From the NCBI GenBank assembly GCA_029250925.1, contig JAQXEH010000052.1, forward strand, positions 1 to 64,000: a stretch of DNA of 64,000 nt, given 5' to 3'. Source of the DNA: Hellea sp. Lineage in GTDB: Bacteria; Pseudomonadota; Alphaproteobacteria; Caulobacterales; Maricaulaceae. The translations under genes were made by a program, and so were the position numbers. Positions 47,130 through 57,510 of this stretch are shown here, piece after piece; the stretch's first letter is position 1, and the number at the start of each line of letters is the position of its first letter. The notes below the pieces were generated by a model. It saw only the letters and a program-made list of their open reading frames with translations. It had not been told where the DNA came from and did not search any database.

Positions 47130-47627
47130 ATGCATTTTGATTTTGCCCTTAACAGCCCTACGATATGGGTATTCTTAGCTGTTTTAATTTTTCTTTTCCT
47201 CTTAGGTTACGCCGGGATTCATAAAAAAATTGCTGCATCTCTGGATGCTAGATCAGAGAAGATTAGGGATGAGCTTAAACAAGCTAGTTTGCTGCGAGAA
47301 GAAGCACAGCAGTTACTGGCGTCTTATAAAAATAGGCAAAAAGAGGCTGAAAACCAAGCTAAAAATATAATCAAACAGGCTCGTAAAGATGCAGAGAATA
47401 TGGCAAAAGCTGCCCGAAAAGAATTCGAGGAAAGGCTTAAGCGTAGAGAAGAACAAGCCGAAGCAAAAATCAAAGCAGCAGAAGCTCAGGCCATGCGTGA
47501 TGTAAAACTGAAAGCCGCAGACACCGCAATTTCGGCCGTAGAAAAAATCCTGAGATCAGGCAATATTGTAGACCATGACGATTTAATAAAAACCGGAATT
47601 TCTGAATTAGATAAAATCTCAAAATAA
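47130..47627 (+). CDS. atpF: ATP synthase Fo subunit b
   Basis: Peripheral-stalk subunit with a single N-terminal helix (PTIWVFLAVLIFLFLLGYAG). A continuous charged helix then starts at KKIAASLDARSEKIRDELKQA and reaches up to subunit delta. It has 165 residues. It is the last gene of the Fo operon and converges with gcvPB after 12 bp. Confidence 0.93.
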   Translation: MHFDFALNSPTIWVFLAVLIFLFLLGYAGIHKKIAASLDARSEKIRDELKQASLLREEAQQLLASYKNRQKEAENQAKNIIKQARKDAENMAKAARKEFEERLKRREEQAEAKIKAAEAQAMRDVKLKAADTAISAVEKILRSGNIVDHDDLIKTGISELDKISK

Positions 47628-47639
47628 ATAATAAATAGC

Positions 47640-49187
47640 CTAAGATCCATACCTCAGAACAGGCTTTCTTGCAGCTAACGTTTCATCAACCCTCTTAGTA
47701 GGAGAGTGTTGTGGAGCGGCTTTAAAGCTTTTTATATCTCCACTTTTAGCCCTATTAGCCAACCCTCGCATAGTAGCTATAAATCTATCGAGCTCGTATT
47801 TTGACTCACTTTCCGTCGGTTCTATCAACATTGCGCCATGTACGACTAAAGGAAAATACATAGTCATTGGGTGATAACCCTCGTCTATCATAGCTTTTGC
47901 AAAATCTAGCGTATCAACTCCTGTGTTTTCGAGGAATGTATCATCAAATAAGACTTCATGCATACAGTGGCCAGGGTAAGCCAGTGTCATTAAATCAGAT
48001 AGTGATGCTAATATATAGTTAGCATTAAGCACCGCATCTTCGGTTGCTTGCTTTAATCCATCTGAACCATGACTCATCATATATGATAGTGCCCTTGTAT
48101 ACATACCCATTTGACCATGAAATGCACATAATCTTCCCATACTAATATCATTAATATCTTCTATTAAGTCAAAACGACCACTTTTATCTTTGACCACATA
48201 AGGTACTGGCGCGTAATCTTTTAGAGCATCCGATAAAACAGTTGGCCCCGACCCAGGACCGCCGCCGCCATGTGGAGTTGAAAATGTTTTATGAAGATTT
48301 ATATGCATAGCATCTACACCTAAGTCCCCTGGCCTAACACGACCCACCAAGGCATTAAAATTGGCACCGTCACAATAAAAGTATCCACCTGCGGTGTGAA
48401 TGAGTTCGGAAATTTCGATTATATCACTTTCAAATAAACCACATGTATTTGGATTGGTTAACATGATCCCTGCTATATCATTATCACTTCCTAAATCACT
48501 TATCTTTAAACGCAGGACATCCATATCAATGCAGCCCTTGTCATTAGCTGGAAGTTCATCCACAAAAAATCCACACTGTACCGCAGTGGCAGGATTTGTA
48601 CCATGCGCACTTTCTGGAACAAAAACTCTTCGTTTATGACTATTTCCATCTGCATCTAAGCGAGCACGAATTGTCATCATACCACAAAGTTCGCCATGCG
48701 CTCCAGCCTTAGGCGTAAGCGCTACCGCGGGCATATTACATAGCTTTGTTAACCAATTCGACAACTCATACATAAGCTCAAGAGCACCTTGTACTGTTCC
48801 GATTGGTTGCAATGGATGCACATCTGAAAAACCTGGTAATCTCGCAACTTTTTCATTTAACCTTGGATTGTGCTTCATAGTACAAGATCCAAGTGGATAA
48901 ACACCTAAATCAATGGCATAGTTTTTTTGAGATAACCTTACATAATGTCGAAGAGTTTCAGGTTCAGAGAGCCCTGGAAGTTCAATATTTTTTGTTTGCT
49001 CCAGACCACCAAGGCGATACTTTATGCCTTTAGGTTCAGGAAAATCAATTCCTGTTTTATTAAAGCTACCCGTTTCAAATATTAATTTCGTGGCTTGATC
49101 TAATGCCTTATTACCCGAAAAGCTTTCAGATGCAACGCTGGTTATTGCCTTCGGTGCAGTTACCCTACCTTGGTTGTTCATGCTCAT
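47640..49187 (-). CDS. gcvPB: Glycine dehydrogenase (decarboxylating) subunit 2
   Basis: C-terminal half of the split P-protein of the glycine cleavage system. A PLP fold with the cofactor-lysine motif in [19 protein letters not shown] near 260-278. [12 protein letters not shown] lies near 97, and [13 protein letters not shown] near 190. At 515 residues it is normal for the two-subunit form. It overlaps gcvPA (ATGA), so the two subunits are probably made in equal amounts. Confidence 0.96.
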   Translation of the reverse strand: MSMNNQGRVTAPKAITSVASESFSGNKALDQATKLIFETGSFNKTGIDFPEPKGIKYRLGGLEQTKNIELPGLSEPETLRHYVRLSQKNYAIDLGVYPLGSCTMKHNPRLNEKVARLPGFSDVHPLQPIGTVQGALELMYELSNWLTKLCNMPAVALTPKAGAHGELCGMMTIRARLDADGNSHKRRVFVPESAHGTNPATAVQCGFFVDELPANDKGCIDMDVLRLKISDLGSDNDIAGIMLTNPNTCGLFESDIIEISELIHTAGGYFYCDGANFNALVGRVRPGDLGVDAMHINLHKTFSTPHGGGGPGSGPTVLSDALKDYAPVPYVVKDKSGRFDLIEDINDISMGRLCAFHGQMGMYTRALSYMMSHGSDGLKQATEDAVLNANYILASLSDLMTLAYPGHCMHEVLFDDTFLENTGVDTLDFAKAMIDEGYHPMTMYFPLVVHGAMLIEPTESESKYELDRFIATMRGLANRAKSGDIKSFKAAPQHSPTKRVDETLAARKPVLRYGS

Positions 49188-50524
49188 CGTAATTCTTCCT
49201 CGAGTGCTTTACAGAGTGACTCAATGTCATGCTCATCAACAATTTCTGTTGCGCAAATTAGCAATATATCTTTTGGTCCAGCTTTACTTAAGCGGGAAAA
49301 TGGAACACCCCCCAAAATATTCTTATTAGCAAGCGAATGAACAACATCTTTAGCATTTTTATCAAGCTTGACTGTAAATTCGTTAAAAAAAGTATTATTT
49401 AATACTTTTGCACCTTTTATTTTATCAATTCTTGTAGCTAATAAGCTGGCACTCTCATGATTTAAGATGGCTAGCTTACGTAATCCATCCCCACCCAATA
49501 AACTCATATGAATTGAGAAGGCCAAACAACACAAACCACTGTTTGTACATATATTTGAAGTAGCCTTATCTCTTCTAATATGCTGCTCACGGGTAGACAA
49601 GGTTAGTACAAAGGCTCTATTCCCGGCGGCATCAATAGTTTCGCCGCAAATTCTTCCTGGCATCTGGCGTACATGTTTCTTGTTACACGCAAATAAACCC
49701 ACGTGCGGCCCTCCAAAATTGAGGCCAACGCCTATTCCCTGTCCTTCGCCTACAACAATGTCAGCTCCCTGCTCTCCTGGTGATTTTATAAGTCCTAAAG
49801 CAACCGGTTCTGTGAAAACAGCAATCAATAAAGCCTTATGCAGATGAGCCTTTTCTGCAATTGGGGTTAAATCAACAATTTCTCCAAATACATTTGGCGA
49901 CTGGACAACAACACATGCAGTTTCATCATCAATTAAGTCCAATACTTTATAATCAGAAGAAATCTTTTGTTCTAAAATACAGACATCAACGCCAACTGAT
50001 GATGCGAGAGTGTCAGTAGCTAAAGAGTAATGTGGATGCAGACCCGGAGCAATTATTGCTTTATGTTTACGCGTGACTCTCTTCGCCATTACTACCGCCT
50101 CAGCGCAAGCAGTTGAGCCATCATACATAGAAGCATTTGCAACTTCCATTCCAGTTAAGATTGCAACTTGCGACTGAAACTCGAATAGCACCTGAAGTGT
50201 ACCTTGGCTTATTTCGGGTTGATAAGGCGTATATGCGGTTAAAAACTCTGACCTTTGAATTAAATGGTCAACAGATGATGGAACATGATGCTTATAAGCT
50301 CCTGCACCACAAAAAAATGGAACTGAAGAAGCAGAAATAGACTTATTTGATAATTTTGTCATATGTTTTTCAACCTCTGACTCAGGCTGATGATAAGGGA
50401 GGTCTATTAATTCAGATAAACGTGCCTCTTTAGGAACACATCCAAACAAATCTTCTACATTTCTAACACCTATGACCTCTAACATCTCTGCTCGATCTTC
50501 ATTGTCCAAAGGTAGATAACGCAT
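49184..50524 (-). CDS. gcvPA: Glycine dehydrogenase (decarboxylating) subunit 1
   Basis: N-terminal half of the split P-protein, together with gcvPB decarboxylating glycine and loading the aminomethyl group on GcvH. Recognisable are [18 protein letters not shown] near 71, [20 protein letters not shown] near 94, and [20 protein letters not shown] near 265. It has 446 residues. It lies 61 bp downstream of gcvH and under the glycine riboswitch further upstream. Confidence 0.96.
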   Translation of the reverse strand: MRYLPLDNEDRAEMLEVIGVRNVEDLFGCVPKEARLSELIDLPYHQPESEVEKHMTKLSNKSISASSVPFFCGAGAYKHHVPSSVDHLIQRSEFLTAYTPYQPEISQGTLQVLFEFQSQVAILTGMEVANASMYDGSTACAEAVVMAKRVTRKHKAIIAPGLHPHYSLATDTLASSVGVDVCILEQKISSDYKVLDLIDDETACVVVQSPNVFGEIVDLTPIAEKAHLHKALLIAVFTEPVALGLIKSPGEQGADIVVGEGQGIGVGLNFGGPHVGLFACNKKHVRQMPGRICGETIDAAGNRAFVLTLSTREQHIRRDKATSNICTNSGLCCLAFSIHMSLLGGDGLRKLAILNHESASLLATRIDKIKGAKVLNNTFFNEFTVKLDKNAKDVVHSLANKNILGGVPFSRLSKAGPKDILLICATEIVDEHDIESLCKALEEELR

Positions 50525-50585
50525 ATAATTTTCCGTAAATGTATAGTTTAAAAATTTTTTAGATATTTAGAGTTAATAAGTAAAT

Positions 50586-50957
50586 TTAACTTGCAATACA
50601 GTAGGCGCTGTATTCGTCTTGACTCATTAAACTCTCTAAATCATTCAGGTCAGATATGGATATTTTTACAAACCATCCACCATCATCTGGAGATTCATTT
50701 ACTGTTTGAGGTTGATCTTCTAGTGTTTCATTCACACTCAGAACTTCCCCCGCGACAGGACTGTATACTTCAGAAGCAGCCTTAACAGACTCGACTACAG
50801 CAAGTTCCTCACCTTTTATTAGCTTCTTCCCTAACTCTGGGAGTTCTACATAAACAACATCCCCAAGTTGGGTAGCTGCATGGGAAGAAATTCCAATAAC
50901 GCCTACATTCTGGCTAACCCTTATCCATTCATGATCTTTTGTATAATAAACTGACAT
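50586..50957 (-). CDS. gcvH: Glycine cleavage system H protein
   Basis: Lipoyl carrier protein that shuttles the aminomethyl intermediate. The N-terminal YTKDHEWIRV, the GDVVYVELPELGK segment, and the lipoylation site lysine in AVVESVKAASEVYSPVAGE near 58 are all present. It has 123 residues and lies three bases after gcvT. Confidence 0.97.
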   Translation of the reverse strand: MSVYYTKDHEWIRVSQNVGVIGISSHAATQLGDVVYVELPELGKKLIKGEELAVVESVKAASEVYSPVAGEVLSVNETLEDQPQTVNESPDDGGWFVKISISDLNDLESLMSQDEYSAYCIAS

Positions 50958-50960
50958 GTT

Positions 50961-52106
50961 TTATCCCCTATAATATTTAGTACTTACAAATGGCATTTTA
51001 ACCACACTAGCAGGCATAGATTTGTTACGGATTACAAGATTTATGCGAGTACCCACTTTTTTAAATTTACCATTCACATAACCCATTGCAATTGGGCAAC
51101 CTAAGGTAGGACTATAACCGCCACTTGTTACTAGTCCAATTTGATTGCCTTCAGCGTCATGTATTTCTGTACCTGCGCGTGCAGGAACCTTGCCTTCAGG
51201 TCTAATGCCAACTAGTCTTTTGGAGTTCACATTCTCAATATCAGCAGTAATTCTTTTCACGCCTTTGTATTGCATGTTTGGTAATCTTCTGTTCTTTTGA
51301 ATTGACCATATAAGTCCCGCCTCAATAGGCGAGACATTTTCATTGATATCTTGACCGTAAAGACAAAGCCCAGCCTCAAGTCGCAAACTATCACGCGCAC
51401 CAAGCCCAATCATTTGAACATCTTCATTTTGCAAAAGTATATTTACTAAAGAGCGTACATCGCTATTTTTTACTGAAATCTCAAATCCATCCTCACCTGT
51501 GTATCCAGACCGAGAAACGTGACCCCAGATATTTGGTGTTAATGGAACATCAACTGATGACATAAATAATAAATCAGCAATTGATGAATTAAGTCTCGTA
51601 AGAATCTCAGATGCCTTAGGGCCTTGAAGGGATATCAAGGATAGAGAGTCATCCGCGATATCAATATTAATCCCCTCTGGCAAATTTTTCTTAATATATT
51701 CAAAGTCTTCTAGTTTCTTACCTGCATTAACTACCAAATATAGTTTATGTTCTTGCCCTTCAAACCCAAGACGACCAATCATCAAATCATCTATGATGCC
51801 TCCATCCGAATTTAAAAGCTGCGAGTACTTTTGTTTTCCAGGTTCCAAATTTGAAATTTCAGCAGGAATTAAAGTTTCTAAAGCCTTTGCAATACTTAAA
51901 AAACTCAAGTCGTCCGAATATAGAAAACACTGCCCCATGTGCGAAACATCAAACAATCCCGCCTTTGAGCGGGTATGTAAGTGCTCCTTTAATATGCCTA
52001 AGTCATAGTGAAGGGGCATATTGTAGCCTGCGAAGGGTACCATAACAGCGTTATTAGATAGATGAATATCGTAAAGTTTAGTTTTTAATAAATTATTATC
52101 AGGCAC
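50961..52106 (-). CDS. gcvT: Aminomethyltransferase (glycine cleavage T protein)
   Basis: Transfers the methylene group from lipoyl-GcvH to tetrahydrofolate and releases ammonia. Motifs: MVPFAGYNMPLHY near 22, LFDVSHMGQCFL near 53, YTGEDGFEI near 203 and GLGARDSLRLEAGLCLYG near 234. It has 381 residues. It starts with GTG (CAC on the plus strand at 52104-52106), with GGAAG a few bases upstream. It is the first gene after the tandem glycine riboswitch. Confidence 0.96.
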   Translation of the reverse strand: MPDNNLLKTKLYDIHLSNNAVMVPFAGYNMPLHYDLGILKEHLHTRSKAGLFDVSHMGQCFLYSDDLSFLSIAKALETLIPAEISNLEPGKQKYSQLLNSDGGIIDDLMIGRLGFEGQEHKLYLVVNAGKKLEDFEYIKKNLPEGINIDIADDSLSLISLQGPKASEILTRLNSSIADLLFMSSVDVPLTPNIWGHVSRSGYTGEDGFEISVKNSDVRSLVNILLQNEDVQMIGLGARDSLRLEAGLCLYGQDINENVSPIEAGLIWSIQKNRRLPNMQYKGVKRITADIENVNSKRLVGIRPEGKVPARAGTEIHDAEGNQIGLVTSGGYSPTLGCPIAMGYVNGKFKKVGTRINLVIRNKSMPASVVKMPFVSTKYYRG

Positions 52107-52117
52107 AACTACACTTC

Positions 52118-52320
52118 CGCGTTTTGTGCCACCCGCTGTCTTTGAAACCTGAGAGATTCACTTAATGCTAATCTTAGCAAAAGCTTACTCCGTCGGTGGA
52201 AGATTACTCTAACCTTCACTTTCCAGCGTTTTAAACAACAAGCGGTCCGTTTTACCTGAGAGTTTCCGGTGGCGGTTGCTCCTTCGGTGGCGGGTTGATT
52301 CGCACTCTCCCGCTTGTAAT
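52118..52320 (-). promoter_or_regulatory. Tandem glycine riboswitch upstream of gcvT
   Basis: Two adjacent aptamers on the minus strand. The first (about 52317-52239) reads CGGGAGAG, a hairpin, CACCGAAGGAGCAA, a second hairpin, then AACTCTCAGGT. The second (about 52229-52129) repeats the pattern with CACCGACGGAGTAA and AATCTCTCAGGT, and ends GACAGCGGGTGGC. Both the GGAGxAA and CTCTCAGG signature segments of the glycine riboswitch occur twice in the right order. Glycine binding would switch on the cleavage operon when glycine is in excess, as in known cases. Confidence 0.96.
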
Positions 52321-52332
52321 TGTTGAGTTCGT

Positions 52333-52358
52333 ATTATACCTGAGGAATTATATGTCAA
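52333..52358 (-). promoter_or_regulatory. Candidate promoter of the gcv operon
   Basis: TTGACA (52358-52353) and TATAAT (52338-52333) are both perfect hexamers on the minus strand, but the spacer is only 14 bases. The -10 is located so that transcription would begin just before the first glycine aptamer. Short spacing makes the -35 assignment uncertain. Confidence 0.5.
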
Positions 52359-52387
52359 TAAATATTTTTTAAGTGCAACGGTATTGT

Positions 52388-54169
52388 TTACATGCGCTCT
52401 GGAGCTTCAATACCGAGCATATATAAACCCTTCTCCAATTGCAGAAGTGTTAATTTAGCTAATGACAACCTTGAGCTCTGAAGATATCTTGGGGTGTCTT
52501 CGGATAGTATTGGACACTCAGCATAAAACCTAGAAAATGCCTGTGCTACTCTATAAACGTGGTCGCATAGTATATGCGGTAAATACTTAGACGCCGCACT
52601 TGACGTTGATCTTCCAAAAGCATCTAATGCTATTAGTAGCTCTTTTTCCGAACTGTGGGATAGCTCGATATTTTTATCATCAAAATCAATACTCGCGGAT
52701 ACAGCCTTTCTAAGTATGGATTTAATGCGCACGACTGCGTAGAGTAAATAAGGCCCTGTTTTGCCCTCAAACGATGTGAAACGTACGGGATCAAATGTAT
52801 AATTAGTTAGACGTTGGTTCTGTAAGTCTGCAAATTTTAAAGCCGCTAATCCAACTTTTCGTGCAATTTCTGATCTTTCCTTACTATCAAAGCTTATACC
52901 TATACCAGACTCTTCTAATCTATTTTTCGCGGAAGTATTCATAATATCCAAAAGGTCCTCCAAACGCAAAACACCTCCTTCTCGAGTTTTAAATGGTTTC
53001 CCGTCTTTACCATTCATAGTACCAAAACCCACATGATAAAGTTGATCAGGATGAAACCAGCCCGCCTTCGATGCAGCGCGAAAAACTTGCTCAAAGTGTA
53101 AGGCTTGCCTCTGATCAACTACATAAATGATAAGGTCTGGATTATTTATTTCTTTTCTGTCCACTAATGTGGCCATATCAGTAGTGTGGTATAATACAGC
53201 ACCAGAACTCGCTAAAAGCATTACAGGCGGTATATCTAATTTATCATCTTCTTCTTGAACTCTTATTATTAGCGCACCGTTGTCTTCTTCTGTAATCTTC
53301 TTCAGTTTAAGCTCTTTAATCATTTCTGGAATTAATGGATCAACGCACGCTTCGCCTTTCCATAGGTCAAATTCCACTCCAAGCTTCCCATATCCAACCT
53401 TTAGTGCAGCCACTGATACGGATATAAAGTGCTCCAACAGAGCACGATATCCTGCCCTACCCGATTGTAATTCAGCAGTGGCAATTCTCGACAATTCCAT
53501 TCTATCGGTATCATTTTTGGCAGCAACACTAGCTTGAGGGTAAAGTCGAGCTAAGTCATCCATAGTTACAGGAGATGTATCGGGAAACCCTGAAGCTATA
53601 TTTTCGTCAAAATATGTTAGGCTAGGCTGCTCAATTTGTAATTCAGATATAAGGTGACCCATCTGCAAACCCCAATCGCCCATATGCACATCCCCGATAA
53701 CATTATGTCCCTGGGCTCTCAAAATTCTTTTAATAGATTCACCAATTACTGCAGATCTAAGATGTCCAACATGCATCGGTTTCGCTACATTGGCACCGCC
53801 ATAATCGATTATGACTGACAAAGGTGGTTCCTGCTTGATACCATAATTTTCGTCAAGAAGCAGCTCCGAGGCACGCTCACGTAAAGAAATAACTGAAGGG
53901 TAGATATTTATAAAACCTGGGCCCCCAATTTCTAACTTATTAATCATCGGATGATCTCGAAGCTTTTCAATTACTGATAATGCAACATCTTTTGGGGCAA
54001 TATGTTTTCCTTGTTTTTTGGATATGCCTGCCGCACGCATAGCACCATTACATTGATAAGGTGCACTACCGCGTGAACTTTCTTGCACGCCCCCTAGTTC
54101 TTCAGGATAACCAATATTGACAAAAGCTTCTCGAAATAATTCGTCAAATGTCTCTAATATTGATGGCAT
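52388..54169 (-). CDS. argS: Arginyl-tRNA synthetase
   Basis: Class I synthetase that charges tRNA-Arg. The N-terminal Add-1 domain is followed by the HIGH-type motif AKPMHVGHLRSAVIGESI near 131. The Tyr/Gln/His-rich VYVVDQRQALHFEQVFRA is near 350. The C-terminal anticodon-binding domain has TFDPVRFTSFEGKTGPYLLY and ends IEAPERM. It has 593 residues. It is ten bases downstream of a lipoprotein gene on the same strand. Confidence 0.97.
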   Translation of the reverse strand: MPSILETFDELFREAFVNIGYPEELGGVQESSRGSAPYQCNGAMRAAGISKKQGKHIAPKDVALSVIEKLRDHPMINKLEIGGPGFINIYPSVISLRERASELLLDENYGIKQEPPLSVIIDYGGANVAKPMHVGHLRSAVIGESIKRILRAQGHNVIGDVHMGDWGLQMGHLISELQIEQPSLTYFDENIASGFPDTSPVTMDDLARLYPQASVAAKNDTDRMELSRIATAELQSGRAGYRALLEHFISVSVAALKVGYGKLGVEFDLWKGEACVDPLIPEMIKELKLKKITEEDNGALIIRVQEEDDKLDIPPVMLLASSGAVLYHTTDMATLVDRKEINNPDLIIYVVDQRQALHFEQVFRAASKAGWFHPDQLYHVGFGTMNGKDGKPFKTREGGVLRLEDLLDIMNTSAKNRLEESGIGISFDSKERSEIARKVGLAALKFADLQNQRLTNYTFDPVRFTSFEGKTGPYLLYAVVRIKSILRKAVSASIDFDDKNIELSHSSEKELLIALDAFGRSTSSAASKYLPHILCDHVYRVAQAFSRFYAECPILSEDTPRYLQSSRLSLAKLTLLQLEKGLYMLGIEAPERM

Positions 54170-54178
54170 TGAGAAATC

Positions 54179-54769
54179 TTAGCCCTGACCCACTGAAACA
54201 CGAAAGCGTTTTCCTTGTGTATTAAATTCCCTTTGCTCAGGAGTTAAAACAAAGCCCACAATAATTTCAAAGTTTTCTCCTGATGTACCAGCTTTAGCGC
54301 GAGGAATAGTTATTTTATTGATACGTTCTGTTACAGTCACTCTATTCGTACCTGCTGGAAACCTTACTTGAATAGGAAAAGTTTTTTTATTTATTACTCC
54401 AATATTTTTTCGGGTTACAGCCACGAAGTATTCATACTGAACTGTAGCCTTAGCATCGGACGCAGGACCACGCCCAAAACTTATATCCATCTCGAGGTCG
54501 CCTTCTATTGGCTTATCACCGTAATAACGACAGAGACTACGTACCTTTTGAAATTCACCTGTGAAACCCACATTCGAAAAAGTCTCAGTATCATCTAAAA
54601 ACTCAACAATTCGCGAGGCATCATAAAGAGCAAAAGCTCTGGGACAGGGCCCAGGATTAGCATCGGCTGCTTCACCAATCTGTAATATTTCTTGCGTACT
54701 CCTACAGCCACCTAAGCTTATAATTATTATAGAGAACAATATTAGTGTTACTATTTTCGGAAATTGCAT
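54179..54769 (-). CDS. Putative lipoprotein of unknown function
   Basis: I do not recognise a characterised family. The signal peptide VTLILFSIIIISLGGC has a good lipobox with Cys at residue 22. The rest is soluble and probably strand-rich: CPRAFALYDASRIVEFLDD near 43, LEMDISFGRGPASDAKATVQ near 93, and ITIPRAKAGTSGENFEIIVGF near 150. No catalytic motif is seen. Similar lipoproteins occur next to argS in other alphaproteobacteria as far as I recall. It lies just upstream of argS and is divergent from ispH. Confidence 0.75.
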   Translation of the reverse strand: MQFPKIVTLILFSIIIISLGGCRSTQEILQIGEAADANPGPCPRAFALYDASRIVEFLDDTETFSNVGFTGEFQKVRSLCRYYGDKPIEGDLEMDISFGRGPASDAKATVQYEYFVAVTRKNIGVINKKTFPIQVRFPAGTNRVTVTERINKITIPRAKAGTSGENFEIIVGFVLTPEQREFNTQGKRFRVSVGQG

Positions 54770-54906
54770 TATATTATCCCAAATTTATTAAATATCCAGA
54801 GTCACCACTATAGCTTGATAGGAATGAGTCTGCTAGGTCATAACAGATATAAATACGTCTGCAACGCTGAAGATTAAGTATGACAAGTAATTTGGAGATT
54901 ATTACC

Positions 54907-55860
54907 ATGGAGAATAGCACCACAAAAAAAGTGCTTCTAGCAGCTCCGAGAGGTTTTTGTGCAGGTGTAGACCGAGCAATTCAAATAGTAGAAAAGTCAA
55001 TACAAAAATACGGCGCACCCGTTTACGTACGACATGAAATTGTTCATAACCGTCATGTGGTTAACAGGTTAGTCAATTTAGGTGCTATCTTTGTTGAAAG
55101 CCTAGAAGATTGCCCCAATGACAGACCTGTTGTTTTCTCTGCACATGGTGTCCCTAAATCAGTTCCTAGGAAAGCAAAAGCAAGAGAAATGAATTACCTT
55201 GATGCGACATGTCCACTTGTATCAAAGGTTCACGTTGAAGCAGAAAAACATGCAAAATCTGGTCATCATATTTTATTAATAGGCCACTCGGGGCACCCGG
55301 AAGTCGTTGGAACCATGGGGCAATTACCTGAAGGCAATATATCACTTATTGAAACTGATCAGGATGCCCTAAGTTTTAAATCTGATCCTTATGAAAGTCT
55401 TGCTTTAGTAACTCAAACGACACTTTCCGTTGACGATACATCACACATAATCGACATATTAAAAGGTCGCTTTCCGGATATTGCTTTGCCATACAAAGAG
55501 GATATTTGCTATGCTACAACAAATAGACAATCAGCAGTTAAAGCAATAGCAGAAAAATGTGACTTATTACTCGTAATTGGTTCAGTGTCTTCTTCTAACT
55601 CAAAACGTCTTGTCGAAGTTGGAGATAAAGCAGGTGCTAAGAATTCAATGTTAATTTCAAGTTCTGATAGTATAGATTGGAAAATTGTAGACAAAGCAAA
55701 TGTTATAGGTCTTTCTGCAGGGGCAAGTGCGCCAGAATATTTAACCGATGGCGTTATCGCAGCTTTAAAATCAAAATACAAAATTGAAATCAATGAAGTC
55801 GAGGTAACCAAAGAAAAAGTAATTTTTCGCCTGCCAAGAAAGTTACACAACGTTGAATAA
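54907..55860 (+). CDS. ispH: 4-hydroxy-3-methylbut-2-enyl diphosphate reductase
   Basis: Last enzyme of the MEP isoprenoid pathway, an iron-sulfur protein giving IPP and DMAPP. The three cluster cysteines are visible in [26 protein letters not shown] and [14 protein letters not shown]. The active-site SAHGVP and [14 protein letters not shown] are present too. The track starts at ATG 54880. I prefer 54907, which has TTGGAGA nine bases upstream and removes nine unconserved residues. It overlaps rnhA by eight bases. Confidence 0.95.
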   Translation: MENSTTKKVLLAAPRGFCAGVDRAIQIVEKSIQKYGAPVYVRHEIVHNRHVVNRLVNLGAIFVESLEDCPNDRPVVFSAHGVPKSVPRKAKAREMNYLDATCPLVSKVHVEAEKHAKSGHHILLIGHSGHPEVVGTMGQLPEGNISLIETDQDALSFKSDPYESLALVTQTTLSVDDTSHIIDILKGRFPDIALPYKEDICYATTNRQSAVKAIAEKCDLLLVIGSVSSSNSKRLVEVGDKAGAKNSMLISSSDSIDWKIVDKANVIGLSAGASAPEYLTDGVIAALKSKYKIEINEVEVTKEKVIFRLPRKLHNVE

Positions 55861-56311
55861 TAAAATTACATTAACAATTTATACAGATGGTGCATGTTCG
55901 GGAAACCCAGGTCCTGGAGGCTGGGGAGTCTTATTGCAATACGGAAACAAAGAAAAGACACTCAAGGGTGGCGATCCTAACACAACGAATAATCGAATGG
56001 AGATGATGGCAGCAATAAAAGCCATCGAAGCAGTTAATGAAACCTACACTGGTGAAATTATTCTATGGACTGATAGCACTTATGTTATGAAAGGCATTAC
56101 AGAATGGATACATGGCTGGAAAAAGAAGAATTGGATAAAGTCGGATAAAAAGCCGGTTGTTAATACTGACCTTTGGAAAGTCTTAGATAACCTTAATTCG
56201 CAAAAAAATATTCAATGGAATTGGGTCAAAGGGCATGCCGGCGTTGAGGGAAACGAACGTGCAGATGAGCTGGCTAGACAAGGGCTCGAAGAGATTAGAT
56301 TCTTGAGTTAA
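55853..56311 (+). CDS. rnhA: Ribonuclease HI
   Basis: Endonuclease that removes the RNA strand of RNA:DNA hybrids. Catalytic residues are in place: Asp in [16 protein letters not shown] near 10, Glu in [13 protein letters not shown] near 48, Asp in [11 protein letters not shown] near 70, and His/Asp in [16 protein letters not shown] near 125-138. It has 152 residues. The start is TTG inside the end of ispH; no better start exists downstream. In many alphaproteobacteria thrB lies between ispH and rnhA, and it is absent here. Confidence 0.95.
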   Translation: MNNKITLTIYTDGACSGNPGPGGWGVLLQYGNKEKTLKGGDPNTTNNRMEMMAAIKAIEAVNETYTGEIILWTDSTYVMKGITEWIHGWKKKNWIKSDKKPVVNTDLWKVLDNLNSQKNIQWNWVKGHAGVEGNERADELARQGLEEIRFLS

Positions 56312-56340
56312 ACTAACTGCTCAATCAACGTAGCTCTTAA

Positions 56341-56823
56341 CTAAAGGTTTTCCAATAAGTAATCTGCTGCTGATACTTTAAATTCTCCGCCATTTTCAAC
56401 AAAAACGTTTTCGACAATTGTGTCATTGATTACCATAGCATATCTTTGAGAGCGACTACCCATACCAAAACCTGAACCATCCAATTCAAGTCCTACAGCT
56501 TTTGCGAAACTTCCATTGCCATCCGCCAAAAGTATTATTTCTCCTTGAAGGCCTTGATCTTTACCCCAAGCATCCATCACAAAAACATCATTTACCGACG
56601 TACATGCGATCGTGTCTATTCCCTTCTCTTTAAATTCACTGACTAGGTTTTTATAGCCAGGTAAATGCTTTGCAGAACAAGTAGGTGTAAATGCACCTGG
56701 TACAGCAAATAGCGCTACTCTCTTTCCATTAAAAAGAGTTTCTGAGTCTATAGGCTCAGGACCGTCGGGTCCCATAGTCATAAAATTAGTTGAGGGAATT
56801 TTATCACCTTTTTGAATAGACAT
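56341..56823 (-). CDS. Peroxiredoxin (Prx5-like)
   Basis: Thiol peroxidase that reduces hydrogen peroxide and organic peroxides. The peroxidatic cysteine lies in PGAFTPTCSAKHLPGY at 44-59, the Prx5/AhpE-type motif. CTSVNDVFVMDAWGKDQG near 74 and RYAMVINDTIVENVFVE near 128 are typical of this subgroup. It has 160 residues. A glutaredoxin fusion, seen in some relatives, is absent. Confidence 0.93.
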   Translation of the reverse strand: MSIQKGDKIPSTNFMTMGPDGPEPIDSETLFNGKRVALFAVPGAFTPTCSAKHLPGYKNLVSEFKEKGIDTIACTSVNDVFVMDAWGKDQGLQGEIILLADGNGSFAKAVGLELDGSGFGMGSRSQRYAMVINDTIVENVFVENGGEFKVSAADYLLENL

Positions 56824-56931
56824 ATTTTCTCCTGTTTTAATTAGCTAGTATTTAGTCTCATAATAAGTTCTATTACAAGGACTGGATAGTAAAATTATGT
56901 GATTATATATGTATTAGACCTAAAGATATCT

Positions 56932-57510
56932 TTAGATAAAAGTGTCTGAAGCAATCCTTGAGTAAATATAATGATCCTCCCATTTCCCATTAATTTTCAA
57001 TTTTTGACGTGAAATGCCCTCTTTTTTGTAACCCAAGGCTTTGAGTATAGAAATTGAAGGAGTATTTTTGACCATTACCGCTGCCTCAACTCTATTTAAG
57101 GACAACTCATCTAAGCAGAAATTGGTTACTGCTGATACAGCTGATTTACCAAAATTTAAGCCCGCATATCGTTCTCCAATCCAGTATCCAATTTTTGCAG
57201 TTTGTGAGATGTGTCTTTGAATATCTAAAATATTACAAACACCTATCATTCGCATATCTTTTGAACGAAATACATTAAAGGGTAAAGCCTTACCGGAGCG
57301 AACCATTTTATTATAACCTCTTAATCTTTTTAAATATGTTTTTTCTAATAGATATAGGTCACTTCTCTCTGGTTCCCACGGTTTAAAATAACTTATATTG
57401 TTTTCTCTCAAACTAACCCATTCATTAAAATCATATTTAGTTGGGAGGCATAGAGTTACTGATGCCTCACACCAATTACCCTTTAGAGTAATATCTTTAT
57501 CAATTTTCAT
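56932..57510 (-). CDS. GNAT acetyltransferase, RimJ/RimL type
   Basis: Gcn5-related N-acetyltransferase of 192 residues. The core beta strands surround GYWIGERYAGLNFGKSAVSAVTNF near 115-138, which fits the acetyl-CoA-binding loop in the relaxed RimJ/L form. NRVEAAVMVKNTPSISILKALGYKKEG near 150 is the signature end of the fold. Substrate unknown: possibly a ribosomal protein N-terminus, as for RimJ/RimL. It overlaps surf1 by 11 bp, so it is transcribed with the oxidase cluster. Confidence 0.85.
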   Translation of the reverse strand: MKIDKDITLKGNWCEASVTLCLPTKYDFNEWVSLRENNISYFKPWEPERSDLYLLEKTYLKRLRGYNKMVRSGKALPFNVFRSKDMRMIGVCNILDIQRHISQTAKIGYWIGERYAGLNFGKSAVSAVTNFCLDELSLNRVEAAVMVKNTPSISILKALGYKKEGISRQKLKINGKWEDHYIYSRIASDTFI

